Positions 39,363 through 47,775 of a stretch of 64,000 nt of DNA are shown here, piece after piece. Position 1 is the first letter of the stretch. Each line of letters opens with the position of its first letter. The notes under the pieces are model-generated. The model ran no database searches and was not told the DNA's origin. It worked only from the letters and a program-made list of their open reading frames with translations. The stretch spans positions 62,001-126,000 of IMG/VR virus record IMGVR_UViG_3300048672_000970; one strand, written 5' to 3'. The translations under genes and the position numbers were made by a program. This stretch comes from a virus.

Positions 39363-39694
39363 ATTTCACGATTGCTAAAATTTGTTTAGTTATTGGCCTG
39401 TTAGGTATTGCCTATGTTAATGGCAAAAAGTTTGGCATTGCCGAACAGGCGATGGTTACTCATCGAGTGCAAGCCGAATATGATGCTTACCGACTTGAAC
39501 AAGAGTCGGCGATGAATGAACTACAAGCCAAAGCAAATGAGCAAGTAGCAATTGCAGACATGGCTAGTATCAAAAAGTCGGCGACCATTACTAAAATCGT
39601 TACGCAATTTGTTGACCGGCCGCCCGAACCTACGGAATGCTTTTTGTCTTCGCCGGCCATCAAAACCCTTAACGAATTGATTGCCATTCCATGA
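39359..39694 (+). CDS. inner membrane spanin (Rz-like), GTG start
   Basis: 111 residues. An N-terminal membrane helix (residues 4-20), a coiled coil (30-75) and a Pro-containing end, as in i-spanins. The start is GTG overlapping the phosphoesterase stop. With the o-spanin it would fuse inner and outer membranes in the last step of lysis. Confidence 0.7.
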   Translation: MNFTIAKICLVIGLLGIAYVNGKKFGIAEQAMVTHRVQAEYDAYRLEQESAMNELQAKANEQVAIADMASIKKSATITKIVTQFVDRPPEPTECFLSSPAIKTLNELIAIP

Positions 39695-39951
39695 AATACA
39701 TATTAGCTGTTTTACTTTCCATTTTAGCGGGATGTGCATCACCAGTAAAAGCACCCGTGCAAGTAGTTTTACCCGTTAAGAAACTATCGATAAATCCTGA
39801 ACTGACTAAACCTTGTGTGCCATATACCACACCATTACAGCACGGCACTGAAGCAGAGTTGGTCATTTGGGTTGGAAATCTGGTAAAATCCTATTCTGAT
39901 TGTGCTATCATGCATGAAGCACTTGTAACTACATTAAAGGAGTATCAATGA
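39691..39951 (+). CDS. outer membrane lipoprotein spanin (Rz1-like)
   Basis: 86 residues. A signal peptide with lipobox ILAGC (cleavage before Cys15) and a Pro-rich mature start (ASPVKAPVQVVLPV), partner of the i-spanin. The genes overlap by ATGA. It indicates a Gram-negative host. Confidence 0.75.
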   Translation: MKYILAVLLSILAGCASPVKAPVQVVLPVKKLSINPELTKPCVPYTTPLQHGTEAELVIWVGNLVKSYSDCAIMHEALVTTLKEYQ

Positions 39952-40211
39952 GCGAAAATGAACAAGTAAAGCGGTCGCGTGGTCGTCCACGCAAGATTCG
40001 TCCAGAAGACGCCAATGCGGCGAAGATAGATGCATTTAACGTCTTTTGCGAACAGCTTCACTTCGCTTATGATTTTGGGCAAGACACTAAACCGTTCTTT
40101 GTTCGGTTAGTCAACTATGCGAAAGAGGTGTCAGATACTGGTAAAGAATCTGAACAAGATTATCAATCGCGGCTTGATGCCGCATTCAAGAAATTCATTG
40201 GAGATTTTTAA
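39948..40211 (+). CDS. small protein with AT-hook motif (87 aa)
   Basis: KRSRGRPRKIRPED near residue 8 is an AT-hook (RGRPRK), which binds the minor groove of AT-rich DNA. A helical acidic remainder follows. It overlaps the o-spanin gene by ATGA. Role unknown, perhaps a DNA-binding accessory. Confidence 0.65.
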   Translation: MSENEQVKRSRGRPRKIRPEDANAAKIDAFNVFCEQLHFAYDFGQDTKPFFVRLVNYAKEVSDTGKESEQDYQSRLDAAFKKFIGDF

Positions 40212-40447
40212 TGACTGCGTATAACGACATTACTGGTGATGCAATTCAATCGAAGCTGGCTACTGAAGCTTATGTTTCAAATCATGCATCCATTTTTACT
40301 CAGAAGCGTGAGCAATGGTTTTACCATTCGTCGAATGGTAAGGTTCCGTGTGAAGTGATTGGTCGAACTGGTGCTGATTTTATTATCAAGGTGGGCGAAG
40401 AATCTGTTACTGTGCCGTTCAGTCTTTTATCAAAGGAACGACTATGA
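40211..40447 (+). CDS. small hypothetical protein (78 aa)
   Basis: Helical start, then a beta-barrel-like C-terminal half (KVPCEVIGRTGADFIIKVGE). Linked by TAATG to the previous gene and by ATGA to the next. Function unknown. Confidence 0.6.
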   Translation: MTAYNDITGDAIQSKLATEAYVSNHASIFTQKREQWFYHSSNGKVPCEVIGRTGADFIIKVGEESVTVPFSLLSKERL

Positions 40448-41322
40448 TTCATACTCTAGAGCAAAATCATAACGGGCGAGATTTCGTGGTTGGAGATTTG
40501 CATGGCAATTATGACATGTTCATGGCTGGCCTTGATTTCTTAAAATTTGACCCGGCGAATGATCGGGTCATTTCGGTGGGTGATGTAATCGATCGTGGCC
40601 CGAAGTCGATGGAGTGCCTGCAATTGAATTTCCAGCCGTGGTTCCGCCAAATCAAAGGTAATCATGAGCATCTGATGATGCAAGCTGTCAAGCATGAAGG
40701 GCATCGTGATTTGTTCTTTTATAACGGCGGTGAATGGGCGATGGAATATCTGGGCGAGATTTATCGGAATGAAGTTTATCTAGATGAATCTGCCGACCTG
40801 CTCGCTTTAACGGCCATCCTAGAGTCTGCACCAGATGTTATTCGTATGAAGGTAAATGGCGAATGGAAATACATCGTTCATGCGGAATTGCCGTATTATC
40901 GACCAATCACCGCATATTCTGATACAGCCGAATATCAGACTAAATGGACGGATGAGTTGATGGCGTCAGAATGCATTAACGATATTTTGATGACTAAAGA
41001 TTCTTCTGGGTCATTACCGATTACTTGGGATAGAAACATTTGGCGGCAAATTGCTTGGACTGAACTAACACCCGTTCGTCTAAACGGTTTGCGTGCCGTT
41101 TTTGATGAATACATTGCCCCGCATATTGGTGAGCAGTTTGGCACGGTAATTTCTGGTCATACCATTCTACGAGAGCCTGTCAGATTACCTCATCATGTAA
41201 ATATCGACACTGGTGCATTTATGCCGTCTGGAAATCTAACGTTCCTTGAACTAGGAACAGACCGTGTTTTCAGTGTGGACAAACAGAACAATGTGCGAGA
41301 AACCGTTTTTAGGGAAGCATGA
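40444..41322 (+). CDS. PPP-type protein phosphatase (lambda phosphatase-like)
   Basis: 292 residues. GDLHGNYD, GDVIDRGPKS and KGNHEH are the PPP-family metal motifs; VHAELP, SGHTI and NIDTGA complete the active site. Lambda phosphatase and related phage enzymes remove phosphate from Ser/Thr or Tyr/His. It may counter the kinase-like proteins or reset host phosphoproteins. Confidence 0.85.
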   Translation: MIHTLEQNHNGRDFVVGDLHGNYDMFMAGLDFLKFDPANDRVISVGDVIDRGPKSMECLQLNFQPWFRQIKGNHEHLMMQAVKHEGHRDLFFYNGGEWAMEYLGEIYRNEVYLDESADLLALTAILESAPDVIRMKVNGEWKYIVHAELPYYRPITAYSDTAEYQTKWTDELMASECINDILMTKDSSGSLPITWDRNIWRQIAWTELTPVRLNGLRAVFDEYIAPHIGEQFGTVISGHTILREPVRLPHHVNIDTGAFMPSGNLTFLELGTDRVFSVDKQNNVRETVFREA

Positions 41323-41549
41323 TTACTGAACTTGAATTTAGTGATTGCCAATGGGACATCATTGAAGCATACGCTGCAGATGAAATTGATGAGCTGGGTG
41401 TAGACCCTGACGAATACAAACGGCTAATCAAATTTGTCAATGAAACTTACCCCGGCCATATAATCGTGTCGGCAGACCTTGATTTAGAAATTGGAGTATG
41501 GAGAATAGAGCATGAAAAAGCGAACAAAGAAAATCGAGAAGCCGGGTAA
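41319..41549 (+). CDS. small acidic protein (76 aa)
   Basis: Strongly acidic helical protein with EIDELGVDPDEYKRLIKFV. Overlaps the phosphatase gene by ATGA. Function unknown. Confidence 0.55.
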   Translation: MITELEFSDCQWDIIEAYAADEIDELGVDPDEYKRLIKFVNETYPGHIIVSADLDLEIGVWRIEHEKANKENREAG

Positions 41550-41652
41550 AAATCATGCGGCAGCTCGGGTAGTGAACGACATTCTTCGGGCAAAGAAAGG
41601 TGGTAAAATGGCGGACAAGCGGAAGGAGCCAAACGATGCTTTCTTTCATTGA
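41512..41652 (+). CDS. small basic protein (46 aa)
   Basis: 46 residues, about one third Lys/Arg (MKKRTKKIEKPGKNHAAARV). ATG follows GGAGAATAGAGC. Overlaps both neighbours in another frame. The strong ribosome site supports it. Confidence 0.5.
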   Translation: MKKRTKKIEKPGKNHAAARVVNDILRAKKGGKMADKRKEPNDAFFH

Positions 41653-42031
41653 AGAATTGCAAAACGAATGCACAACCGTTTTATCCAATGCGCTTCTTAA
41701 CAAAGAAGTGTTTGCTTTTGGCGTGGATGGATATGGGAAATATGGCAAGTCATCAAGTGCTTTTTATTTCACAATCTCCAATGTCAATGTTTCCATCGAT
41801 GCGGATAATGACGATGATTTGCCGCCAGCGGTGCTAACAATCGTTCTGGATAACTATTCTTGTTTAACGTGTGGTGATATTTGCACTGACCAAAATTTTC
41901 AGCATGCGCTAAATAATTTACTTTCATCAGCCAAGATTAAAACGGATTGTTGGTCTTGGATGCCGATTGGACAGCAAGGCGGGAACTATGTTCAGCTTTG
42001 GCTAGATGTTCGGAAACTGATGAATCTGTGA
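41636..42031 (+). CDS. hypothetical protein with Cys pair
   Basis: 131 residues, alpha/beta; NYSCLTCGDICTD gives three Cys that might bind metal. ATG behind GGAAGGAGCC. Function unknown. Confidence 0.6.
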   Translation: MLSFIEELQNECTTVLSNALLNKEVFAFGVDGYGKYGKSSSAFYFTISNVNVSIDADNDDDLPPAVLTIVLDNYSCLTCGDICTDQNFQHALNNLLSSAKIKTDCWSWMPIGQQGGNYVQLWLDVRKLMNL

Positions 42032-42070
42032 GGGGATTCCCTCAAAACCGGGTTGCCGAAAGGAACCCAA
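42031..42070 (+). promoter_or_regulatory. tandem hairpins in the Hsp20 leader
   Basis: GAGGG-GATT-CCCTC, then GGGTT and AACCC around GCCGAAAGG. They precede the Hsp20 ribosome site by about 25 bases. A temperature-sensing role is only speculation. Confidence 0.4.
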
Positions 42071-42103
42071 ATTTCAACCTAACTTGCTTTTAAGGAGTTT
42101 TAC

Positions 42104-42508
42104 ATGTCTGATTTCCAAGCTATTGTTTCTAGTATTTTCAACGAATTTGACCGCGCCAGTGGTCATTCATTCCCTCCGACTAATTGCTATCGGCAGGAAA
42201 ACGGTTTTCTGATTGAGCTGGCTGTAGCTGGCTATCCGAAGGCCGGATTGAAGGTTGTGCATGACAAAGCACGCGAGACGCTTACCGTCTCCTACACCAC
42301 CCCAGAAGGGCTTGAAAAGGCCGAGAAGGGTGAACTGCAGCGCGGCTCATCTATCGCTCAACGCGAGTTCGTTCGGCGCTGGTCAACTGCCGCAGAGTAT
42401 GACCGTTATGACCTTGAAGATACCTCCCTTGTTGATGGTATTCTTTCAATGAAGCTGGTCAAGCGGCCGGAAAACCCGGAGCAAAAGCGCACGGTAACGT
42501 TCGATTAA
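42104..42508 (+). CDS. Hsp20-like small heat shock protein
   Basis: 134 residues. An alpha-crystallin-type domain: NCYRQENGFLIELAVAGYPK, an ETLTVSY strand, QREFVRRW and a closing DGILSMKL strand. Small heat shock proteins hold unfolding proteins; phages such as T4-like cyanophages carry them too. Followed by a terminator. Confidence 0.8.
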   Translation: MSDFQAIVSSIFNEFDRASGHSFPPTNCYRQENGFLIELAVAGYPKAGLKVVHDKARETLTVSYTTPEGLEKAEKGELQRGSSIAQREFVRRWSTAAEYDRYDLEDTSLVDGILSMKLVKRPENPEQKRTVTFD

Positions 42509-42510
42509 CA

Positions 42511-42531
42511 AAAGGGGCTTCGGCCCCTTTA
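42511..42531 (+). terminator. rho-independent terminator
   Basis: AAAGGGGC-TTCG-GCCCCTTT; the T run is short. Confidence 0.75.
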
Positions 42532-42543
42532 GCATTTACTATC

Positions 42544-42753
42544 ATGAGTTATTCAATCAAAGACATCGCTAAAGATTTTCTGCGTGGTAAATTACCAGTT
42601 ATCACCCAAGAAGAAATTGCCGTAGAACGCATGAAAGTCTGTAACGACTGTTCGTACAAAACTAAATTATCGAATCAATGTTCGCTGTGCCATTGCTTTC
42701 TCGACCTGAAAACAAAACTTGTTCAATCATCTTGCCCGATTGACAAGTGGTAA
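42544..42753 (+). CDS. small zinc-ribbon-like protein (69 aa)
   Basis: Six Cys in the C-terminal half: CNDC, QCSLCHC and a final SSCPIDKW. This Cys pattern with a terminal CP-x-x-KW is common in small phage zinc proteins. No promoter seen; only 13 bases after the terminator. Role unknown. Confidence 0.65.
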   Translation: MSYSIKDIAKDFLRGKLPVITQEEIAVERMKVCNDCSYKTKLSNQCSLCHCFLDLKTKLVQSSCPIDKW

Positions 42754-42756
42754 ATA
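42751..42756 (+). promoter_or_regulatory. late promoter (TAAATA)
   Basis: GGTAAATAATGG overlaps the upstream stop codon, 31 nt before the next ATG, no Shine-Dalgarno sequence. Confidence 0.6.
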
Positions 42757-42781
42757 ATGGCTAACAAGTAAAATACTCCAT

Positions 42782-43585
42782 ATGGGTTCATTCAAAAACT
42801 TTCTTACCGAGTATGATTTCTCGGGTAACTTTGCCAACGATATTCGACATGCACATTTTCCGGGGGTGCATGCCATTGAGCGGGCTGTAATGTCATCAGG
42901 ATATTCAACTAACATTCCGAGCATGATTAATTTGATTGCTCAGAAATTGTTGTCACCCCATGTTTCGTTAGAATCTTTTGAAGGGCTAGAACGAACGAAT
43001 GACGCGACCAAAACTGCCTTTCTTAATGCGTTAAAGAAAATCTCGGATAACCTTGAGAAGTTCAAAAGTAAAACTTATTTGCAGAGTTTGAAAAAAGACC
43101 CTGAATTAAATGGAATCGTGGCGGATGTCTCCCATCGGCAAAAGATTTCAAAGGACTTTACACAGGCTGAAAAACGAGCATGTGAAAAATTTGGTTCTAC
43201 TTCCAATCCGCAGCAGCGCGAGCTGTACATCAAATTAATGCGTGGCACTGCTCCAGATGCAGTGGGCGAAGCTTTCAAAAATTCCATTAAAGTGAAAGTT
43301 GATTCAATTGGTGATTCAGATGGTCTGCCACGAGAAGACAATCTCGTGAAATATATTCGTGTGGCTTATATCAGGTTTTCTATTTTACACACACGGGCAA
43401 CTGCACTAATCGCCGAAATGGCTGATTTGATGGGGATGGTTGATGCGTCAGATACCGTCAATTATGACGCCAGTACCGACCCGGATGCTAACACCAATAA
43501 CACCCCTCAAACAAATCAACCGGCTCAAGCGACTGCAGCAGCGTCTGTAGCACCTTCACCGGCACCAGCACAAACTAAACCATAA
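42782..43585 (+). CDS. unknown protein with capsid-targeting-like N-terminus and Pro/Ala tail
   Basis: 267 residues. MGSFKNFLTE ends in L-T-E. A helical middle follows, and the last 35 residues are a disordered Asn/Gln/Pro/Ala-rich tail (APSPAPAQTKP). No enzyme motif. Proposed packaged head protein of unknown activity. Confidence 0.65.
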   Translation: MGSFKNFLTEYDFSGNFANDIRHAHFPGVHAIERAVMSSGYSTNIPSMINLIAQKLLSPHVSLESFEGLERTNDATKTAFLNALKKISDNLEKFKSKTYLQSLKKDPELNGIVADVSHRQKISKDFTQAEKRACEKFGSTSNPQQRELYIKLMRGTAPDAVGEAFKNSIKVKVDSIGDSDGLPREDNLVKYIRVAYIRFSILHTRATALIAEMADLMGMVDASDTVNYDASTDPDANTNNTPQTNQPAQATAAASVAPSPAPAQTKP

Positions 43586-43590
43586 AAACA

Positions 43591-43616
43591 AAAGCCGGGC
43601 TTTGCCCGGCTTTTTT
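43591..43616 (+). terminator. bidirectional terminator
   Basis: AAAGCCGGGC-TTT-GCCCGGCTTTTTT between converging genes; the A run upstream serves the minus strand. Confidence 0.9.
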
Positions 43617-43854
43617 ATTCAGAGAGTTGGTGTTTTACGACCAGTTGATAGAAATCTTCTACAGTCTCGATGAGTAACAGAGCTTGCTTCAAATCTGCCG
43701 CAGCTTTAGTTTGAACATAATGAGTTGATGCGATGCCAACTTTCTTCAGTAAGTTAGTTAACACATTTTGCTGGGCCGGTGATAATTGTAATTCAGCGCG
43801 AACTGCAGCTTTTCGCATGTCAAGAGAAGTGGTCATATGCTTAGAATCAGTCAT
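43615..43854 (-). CDS. small helical protein on the minus strand (79 aa)
   Basis: All-helical (KAAVRAELQLSPAQQNVLTN and on). A TAAATA element stands 30 nt before its ATG on the minus strand, no Shine-Dalgarno sequence, so it is probably late. Function unknown. Confidence 0.6.
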   Translation of the reverse strand: MTDSKHMTTSLDMRKAAVRAELQLSPAQQNVLTNLLKKVGIASTHYVQTKAAADLKQALLLIETVEDFYQLVVKHQLSE

Positions 43855-43878
43855 GTGCGAGTAAGGGTTATCAACCAG

Positions 43879-43884
43879 TATTTA
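43879..43884 (-). promoter_or_regulatory. late promoter (TAAATA, minus strand)
   Basis: Reads TGTAAATACTGG on the minus strand, back to back with a plus-strand copy ten bases away. Confidence 0.55.
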
Positions 43885-43893
43885 CAGGGCGCG

Positions 43894-43899
43894 TAAATA
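43894..43899 (+). promoter_or_regulatory. possible late promoter (TAAATA)
   Basis: CGTAAATACATG facing the next plus-strand gene, 56 nt from its ATG, a longer leader than usual. Confidence 0.45.
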
Positions 43900-43949
43900 C
43901 ATGTAACCAAATTTATCTCAAATTATTTTGTCTTTAGGGAAAGAAGTTC

Positions 43950-44327
43950 ATGGCAGATACATTAGAAACCAGAGTTGCGCTATTGGAGCAAAAAACTGCT
44001 TTTATTGAAGAACAGATGGATACCTCGTATAAAACGGTCAGCAAGTTAGGGGATCGGGTTGAGGTACATATCCAAGATGGACTTAATAAAGACGCCCAGA
44101 TGCAAATTGACCTAAATCGTGTCACTGATGCCGTAACTAACTTATCGCAAGTGATGGCGACGGCCACCGATAGTCTTAAATTGATTGCTGACAGCTCGAA
44201 CAACTATCAGCAAAAAATTATGAAGTACGAAACGGTCGCAGAAACGTTAATGAAAATTGGCTCAATCGCCATGGTGCTCTGTTCGGCTGGTTGGGCGCTC
44301 TACACTTATTTCGCTGACAAGATATAA
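43950..44327 (+). CDS. coiled-coil protein with C-terminal membrane helix
   Basis: 125 residues. A long coiled coil (residues 1-95) precedes one membrane segment (102-120). The layout resembles XhlA-type haemolysin/holin accessory proteins, so a role in lysis or membrane attachment is possible. No close motif. Confidence 0.6.
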   Translation: MADTLETRVALLEQKTAFIEEQMDTSYKTVSKLGDRVEVHIQDGLNKDAQMQIDLNRVTDAVTNLSQVMATATDSLKLIADSSNNYQQKIMKYETVAETLMKIGSIAMVLCSAGWALYTYFADKI

Positions 44328-44400
44328 TTTCGTCCTACACATGCTACAATCTCCGTGTGAGAAATCACATGCTTAACAAAATTTTGATAGGAGAAATAGC

Positions 44401-44886
44401 ATGTTTGACGAAAGTGAAAGCACATACGAAAAGCGCGCCCGCGCTGGCCTAATTCCTTATACCCGTAACGAACGTGGGGAACTGATTTATCTGTTGATGG
44501 TCGCTTCAGACCCGATGTTTGGTGGGCCGAAGCCGATGATTAGTAAAGGCAAAATTGAAGAAGGTGAAGCGCCAATGGAAACTGCGCTTAGAGAAGCACA
44601 AGAAGAACTCGGCCTTCTTGAATCAAATATCAAGGGTGATATTAAACTGGTGGCTGAAGAACAAGTTAGGCTGCGTAGCGGTACTTATTTTCTGTCGGTG
44701 TATGCAGTGGAAGTTATCAGTCGCCGAGATTTTGGCATGTGGGAAGATGAAACTGAATATACCCAATGGATGACTCTTGCTGAATTCAAAGAAAATGGAC
44801 GGAAAGACCATTACAAGTATCTGGAAATGATTGAGCATAACATCGGTTTCGGTCGGTCATTCATGAATGTGACTCAAGCTGCATAA
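44401..44886 (+). CDS. Nudix hydrolase
   Basis: 161 residues. GKIEEGEAPMETALREAQEELG gives the full Nudix box (G-x5-E-x7-RE-x2-EE-x-G) in the usual place, read here as its conserved residues. PMISKGKIEEGE resembles the diadenosine polyphosphate and NADH/RNA-cap subgroups. Substrate unknown. ATG follows TAGGAGAAATAGC. Confidence 0.85.
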   Translation: MFDESESTYEKRARAGLIPYTRNERGELIYLLMVASDPMFGGPKPMISKGKIEEGEAPMETALREAQEELGLLESNIKGDIKLVAEEQVRLRSGTYFLSVYAVEVISRRDFGMWEDETEYTQWMTLAEFKENGRKDHYKYLEMIEHNIGFGRSFMNVTQAA

Positions 44887-44906
44887 GTAACAAAGTGTAA
44901 CAAGCA

Positions 44907-44935
44907 TGGACTTTCTTCTTCCATGCTTTTACACT
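44907..44935 (+). promoter_or_regulatory. early promoter (TGGACT-17-TACACT) with 9-bp dyad
   Basis: Preceded by AAGTGTAAC. AAGCATGGA / TCCATGCTT pair perfectly; here the left arm overlaps the -35 and the right arm ends before the -10. Confidence 0.7.
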
Positions 44936-44968
44936 AACCAAGTGGTTTTTCAACGGAGAAAAATTGAA

Positions 44969-45553
44969 ATGCGAAATGTGCTCATGCTAACTGAAGATGG
45001 ATTCCCGGCCGGGTGGATTTCACCTGAACGAGCCATTTCATATCACGCCTCAGAAAAGGTGGCGTGGGAACTTGGTTCCCCAAAATTTCTGTTCCGGGGT
45101 GGAGAACAAAATGGCCGGCAATCTGTATTGAAAACTGCCGCTGTAATTGCAGTCAAGGGTGCACCTGGGCCATACAAACGATATGCCCCTACCACCATTT
45201 TTTCCAACAAGCAATTGTTCGCCAGAGATAACTGGACATGCTGCTATTGCAATGAACAATTCGCCACGTCTGAATTGACGCGGGATCATGTCATCCCAAC
45301 GTCGAGAGGTGGACTTGATACCTGGAAAAATGTGGTGTCGGCATGTCTTCCGTGTAATCGATTCAAGGGCAATCGACTGATTCAGCGAACCGGCATGCAA
45401 ATGCATTATCAACCGTATGCACCGAGCTATGTGGAAAATTTCGTTCTAAAGGGCCGACATCTGTTCAATGAACAGGCTGAATACCTGCGGACTTTTCTTC
45501 CAGAGCAAAGTGAAGTACACTACGTCCTCGACCAAATCACTGTTGGAGATTAA
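44969..45553 (+). CDS. HNH endonuclease
   Basis: 194 residues. FARDNWTCCYCNEQF and DHVIPTSRGGLDTWKN form the H-N-H core with two CxxC zinc pairs (CCYC and CLPC), followed by NRFKGNR. Such stand-alone HNH proteins may be homing enzymes or take part in packaging. It has its own early promoter, and the ATG behind GGAGAAAAATTGAA is used. Confidence 0.82.
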   Translation: MRNVLMLTEDGFPAGWISPERAISYHASEKVAWELGSPKFLFRGGEQNGRQSVLKTAAVIAVKGAPGPYKRYAPTTIFSNKQLFARDNWTCCYCNEQFATSELTRDHVIPTSRGGLDTWKNVVSACLPCNRFKGNRLIQRTGMQMHYQPYAPSYVENFVLKGRHLFNEQAEYLRTFLPEQSEVHYVLDQITVGD

Positions 45554-45966
45554 TGATGCCTCTCATTCCTTCGCTTGTTTTATTCGGCTTTCTTGCCGCA
45601 TGGTTGACAGATTGGGATTTCGGCACATTCATTGCCGCATGGATTGTGTTGACTTTTGTCGAGATTTCAGTTGCGACTTTCATCGCAATGCATCGCCGGC
45701 AACCGGCGCATGAAGCATCGGATGAAGCAGACTTTTCGGACGAAGTGATTGACATGAACACGGGTGGGGTGGTAATTGGCCGGTTTAACGACCAAGACAT
45801 TTTTGAGTTCATGACCGTCAAACTTTCTTCTGGAAAGCTGTTGACATTACCGTACCATTCGTGTTTTAATTCGCCTGCGGACGTTCCTGAGAGTCTGCTC
45901 GCCAAGCAAGATTGTTCGACAGTCGTGCTTACTTCCGGAATTTGCTATCACGGAGAAGATAAATGA
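45553..45966 (+). CDS. membrane protein (137 aa)
   Basis: Two N-terminal hydrophobic segments (4-18 and 22-45), then an acidic domain with strands (FMTVKLSSGKLLTLPY). Overlaps the HNH stop (TAATG). Function unknown. Confidence 0.6.
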   Translation: MMPLIPSLVLFGFLAAWLTDWDFGTFIAAWIVLTFVEISVATFIAMHRRQPAHEASDEADFSDEVIDMNTGGVVIGRFNDQDIFEFMTVKLSSGKLLTLPYHSCFNSPADVPESLLAKQDCSTVVLTSGICYHGEDK

Positions 45967-46211
45967 TTGCCTCTTATTTCAACTACGAAACCATGCAGCC
46001 GCATAACATCCACGCCCATATGCCGACTCATTCGGCGTTTGATGTGGATAAGGCGCTCGACGCGGCGGTGAACGGGGCGAATGATTACATCACGTTGCTG
46101 ACGCTGCAGCGAGCCGGCTCCCTGTTTTACCAGCTTGATTGCAATAACCTGTCGGCGAAGGAAATCGCCGATTTCATCATCGGACAAGAACAACAAAATC
46201 AATTTACCTGA
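45963..46211 (+). CDS. small hypothetical protein (82 aa)
   Basis: Helical. Overlaps the previous gene by ATGA; its middle is more GC-rich than its neighbours. Function unknown. Confidence 0.55.
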   Translation: MIASYFNYETMQPHNIHAHMPTHSAFDVDKALDAAVNGANDYITLLTLQRAGSLFYQLDCNNLSAKEIADFIIGQEQQNQFT

Positions 46212-46219
46212 AAGGTTAT

Positions 46220-46531
46220 ATGGATGAAGTGATTTTTCAATCAATCCTTGGCGTGTGGTTTATCCTCGCGCTGCTTGACACGGTTTACACCGTCACCGAA
46301 CTGGAGTTCAATTTCTATTTGCTGAAAGATAGGTTGCAGCTTCAGACGGCAAAAGTACGTTACACGGTTTTGGCAATTTGTTCCATTGGCATTTTCGTGT
46401 CAACCATTCTTTACGTGCCTATCGTGCTTGTTAAAAGCATGATTGACCGTGAACTTTGGTACCCGGGCAAGTATTCCACCACGTATTCTGCGTACCTGAT
46501 TAGAAAACTCAGGCGCAAGTTCCACAACTGA
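46220..46531 (+). CDS. membrane protein (103 aa)
   Basis: Two hydrophobic segments (5-24, 46-70) and basic ends (RKLRRKFHN). AAAGG precedes the ATG. Ends at a terminator. Function unknown. Confidence 0.6.
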   Translation: MDEVIFQSILGVWFILALLDTVYTVTELEFNFYLLKDRLQLQTAKVRYTVLAICSIGIFVSTILYVPIVLVKSMIDRELWYPGKYSTTYSAYLIRKLRRKFHN

Positions 46532-46555
46532 AAAGCCGGGCAATGCCCGGCTTTT
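46531..46555 (+). terminator. bidirectional terminator
   Basis: AAAAGCCGGGC-AAT-GCCCGGCTTTT between converging genes. Confidence 0.9.
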
Positions 46556-46556
46556 C

Positions 46557-47147
46557 TCATTCATACTTCTGTTTTTCTCGCATCACCTTTGCTGAATAGC
46601 GCGGATTCTTTCTTTTACCCGTCTTATAACTCGTGATACCGACGTTATACGCTTCCAGTGCAGCTTTCTCTGAGCCAAGCTGGCGATAATAATCTGCAAG
46701 CATTTGCGCACCGACTTTAATCTGATAGTCAATATCCGAGCCAATTTTCACCGCGTCCAAATCATTAACACCCGGTCGAATTTGCATCAATCCTAACGCC
46801 GGGTCGGATGCTAACTTTGATTTGGCCCGAGGGTTAAATTCTGATTCAACCCCAATCACAGCTAACAAATCTTCCGCTTTAGGAAAATCAGGTTTGGCAT
46901 GCCGTGATACCGATTTCATGATTTTGTCCACTAGACTAGGAGCGACATCATATGAATCAATGACAACTTGCTTCAAATTTTCTAACGCAGCTTTTTGCTG
47001 CTGCACCATTTTATGAACAGTATTCTGTTGCTGATGCATTTTCCCGCCATGCATCAATAATGCAGCGGCCGTCGCTACCGTCGCCACACCCGTTTTTAAC
47101 TTACCTTCCTCCAGGCGAGTTTGGTACAGTTCCTTGATGAGCTTCAT
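46557..47147 (-). CDS. lytic transglycosylase with capsid-targeting-like N-terminus
   Basis: 196 residues. VIGVESEFNPRAKS holds the catalytic Glu of the soluble lytic transglycosylase fold; ALGLMQIRPG and AYNVGITSYKTGK are the other two signature blocks. The N-terminus (MKLIKELYQTRLEE) ends in L-E-E, then a hydrophobic stretch (VATVATAAALLMHG). It would cut peptidoglycan. Together these fit an enzyme carried in the virion and delivered at entry, though a lysis role is possible. Overlaps the gene before it by ATGA on the minus strand. Confidence 0.75.
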   Translation of the reverse strand: MKLIKELYQTRLEEGKLKTGVATVATAAALLMHGGKMHQQQNTVHKMVQQQKAALENLKQVVIDSYDVAPSLVDKIMKSVSRHAKPDFPKAEDLLAVIGVESEFNPRAKSKLASDPALGLMQIRPGVNDLDAVKIGSDIDYQIKVGAQMLADYYRQLGSEKAALEAYNVGITSYKTGKRKNPRYSAKVMREKQKYE

Positions 47148-47737
47148 ACCATTTCTTTAATGGATGCCAGCTTGCGGTCATACGACCGTCCCCATACCGT
47201 CATAGACCGCGTTAAACCGGCCAAAATAACTTTAACCTGCCCGAACACTTCTTTAAGACCTTCATCCAATTTGGTGACCCGTAACGCCGGTTCCTTCTTC
47301 GCCACTTGAACAATTTTCGTGTATTTGGCGACAATTTCTTCCACTTGCGGCTGAAGGTCATCTTCAATCAGTTCTGATAACGCCCGTGCAACTGCTTCCC
47401 AATCAGTATCAGATTTGGTACTAGCCTTTTCTACATTTTTAGCTACTGATGCGGAAAATCGAGCAGTTTCAACTACTCGGGTATATACTTCGTCGGTCGC
47501 GTCAAATAACTCAGTTACTTTCACTCGCACATCGGCGTGCAACGATTTTTGTAAGGATGAAAGCCGGTCAAGTAATGTCGAAATTTTGTTATACTTGGCA
47601 AGCATTTTAGTGATGCTGGTTGCCGTAGAACCTTCGGCGGCGAGAGTAACTTTATCAATAGCACCTTTAGCTATCTTTTCAGTATATTTCGCACCAGGGA
47701 TACGCGCTTCAGAGAGTAGTTGTTGAATGAGAATCAT
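47144..47737 (-). CDS. coiled-coil protein with capsid-targeting-like N-terminus
   Basis: 197 residues. MILIQQLLSE ends in L-S-E. The rest is almost all helical (ITKMLAKYNKISTLLDRLSS and on). The second in-frame ATG is chosen: it gives the conserved leader and lies 31 nt from the late promoter. Co-transcribed with the transglycosylase. Function unknown. Confidence 0.65.
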   Translation of the reverse strand: MILIQQLLSEARIPGAKYTEKIAKGAIDKVTLAAEGSTATSITKMLAKYNKISTLLDRLSSLQKSLHADVRVKVTELFDATDEVYTRVVETARFSASVAKNVEKASTKSDTDWEAVARALSELIEDDLQPQVEEIVAKYTKIVQVAKKEPALRVTKLDEGLKEVFGQVKVILAGLTRSMTVWGRSYDRKLASIKEMV

Positions 47738-47762
47738 CTTATGGTAGAATTGTTGCAAACAG

Positions 47763-47768
47763 TATTTA
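47763..47768 (-). promoter_or_regulatory. late promoter (TAAATA, minus strand)
   Basis: Reads TGATAAATACTG on the minus strand, 31 nt from the chosen ATG of the coiled-coil gene. Confidence 0.6.
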
Positions 47769-47775
47769 TCAAAAA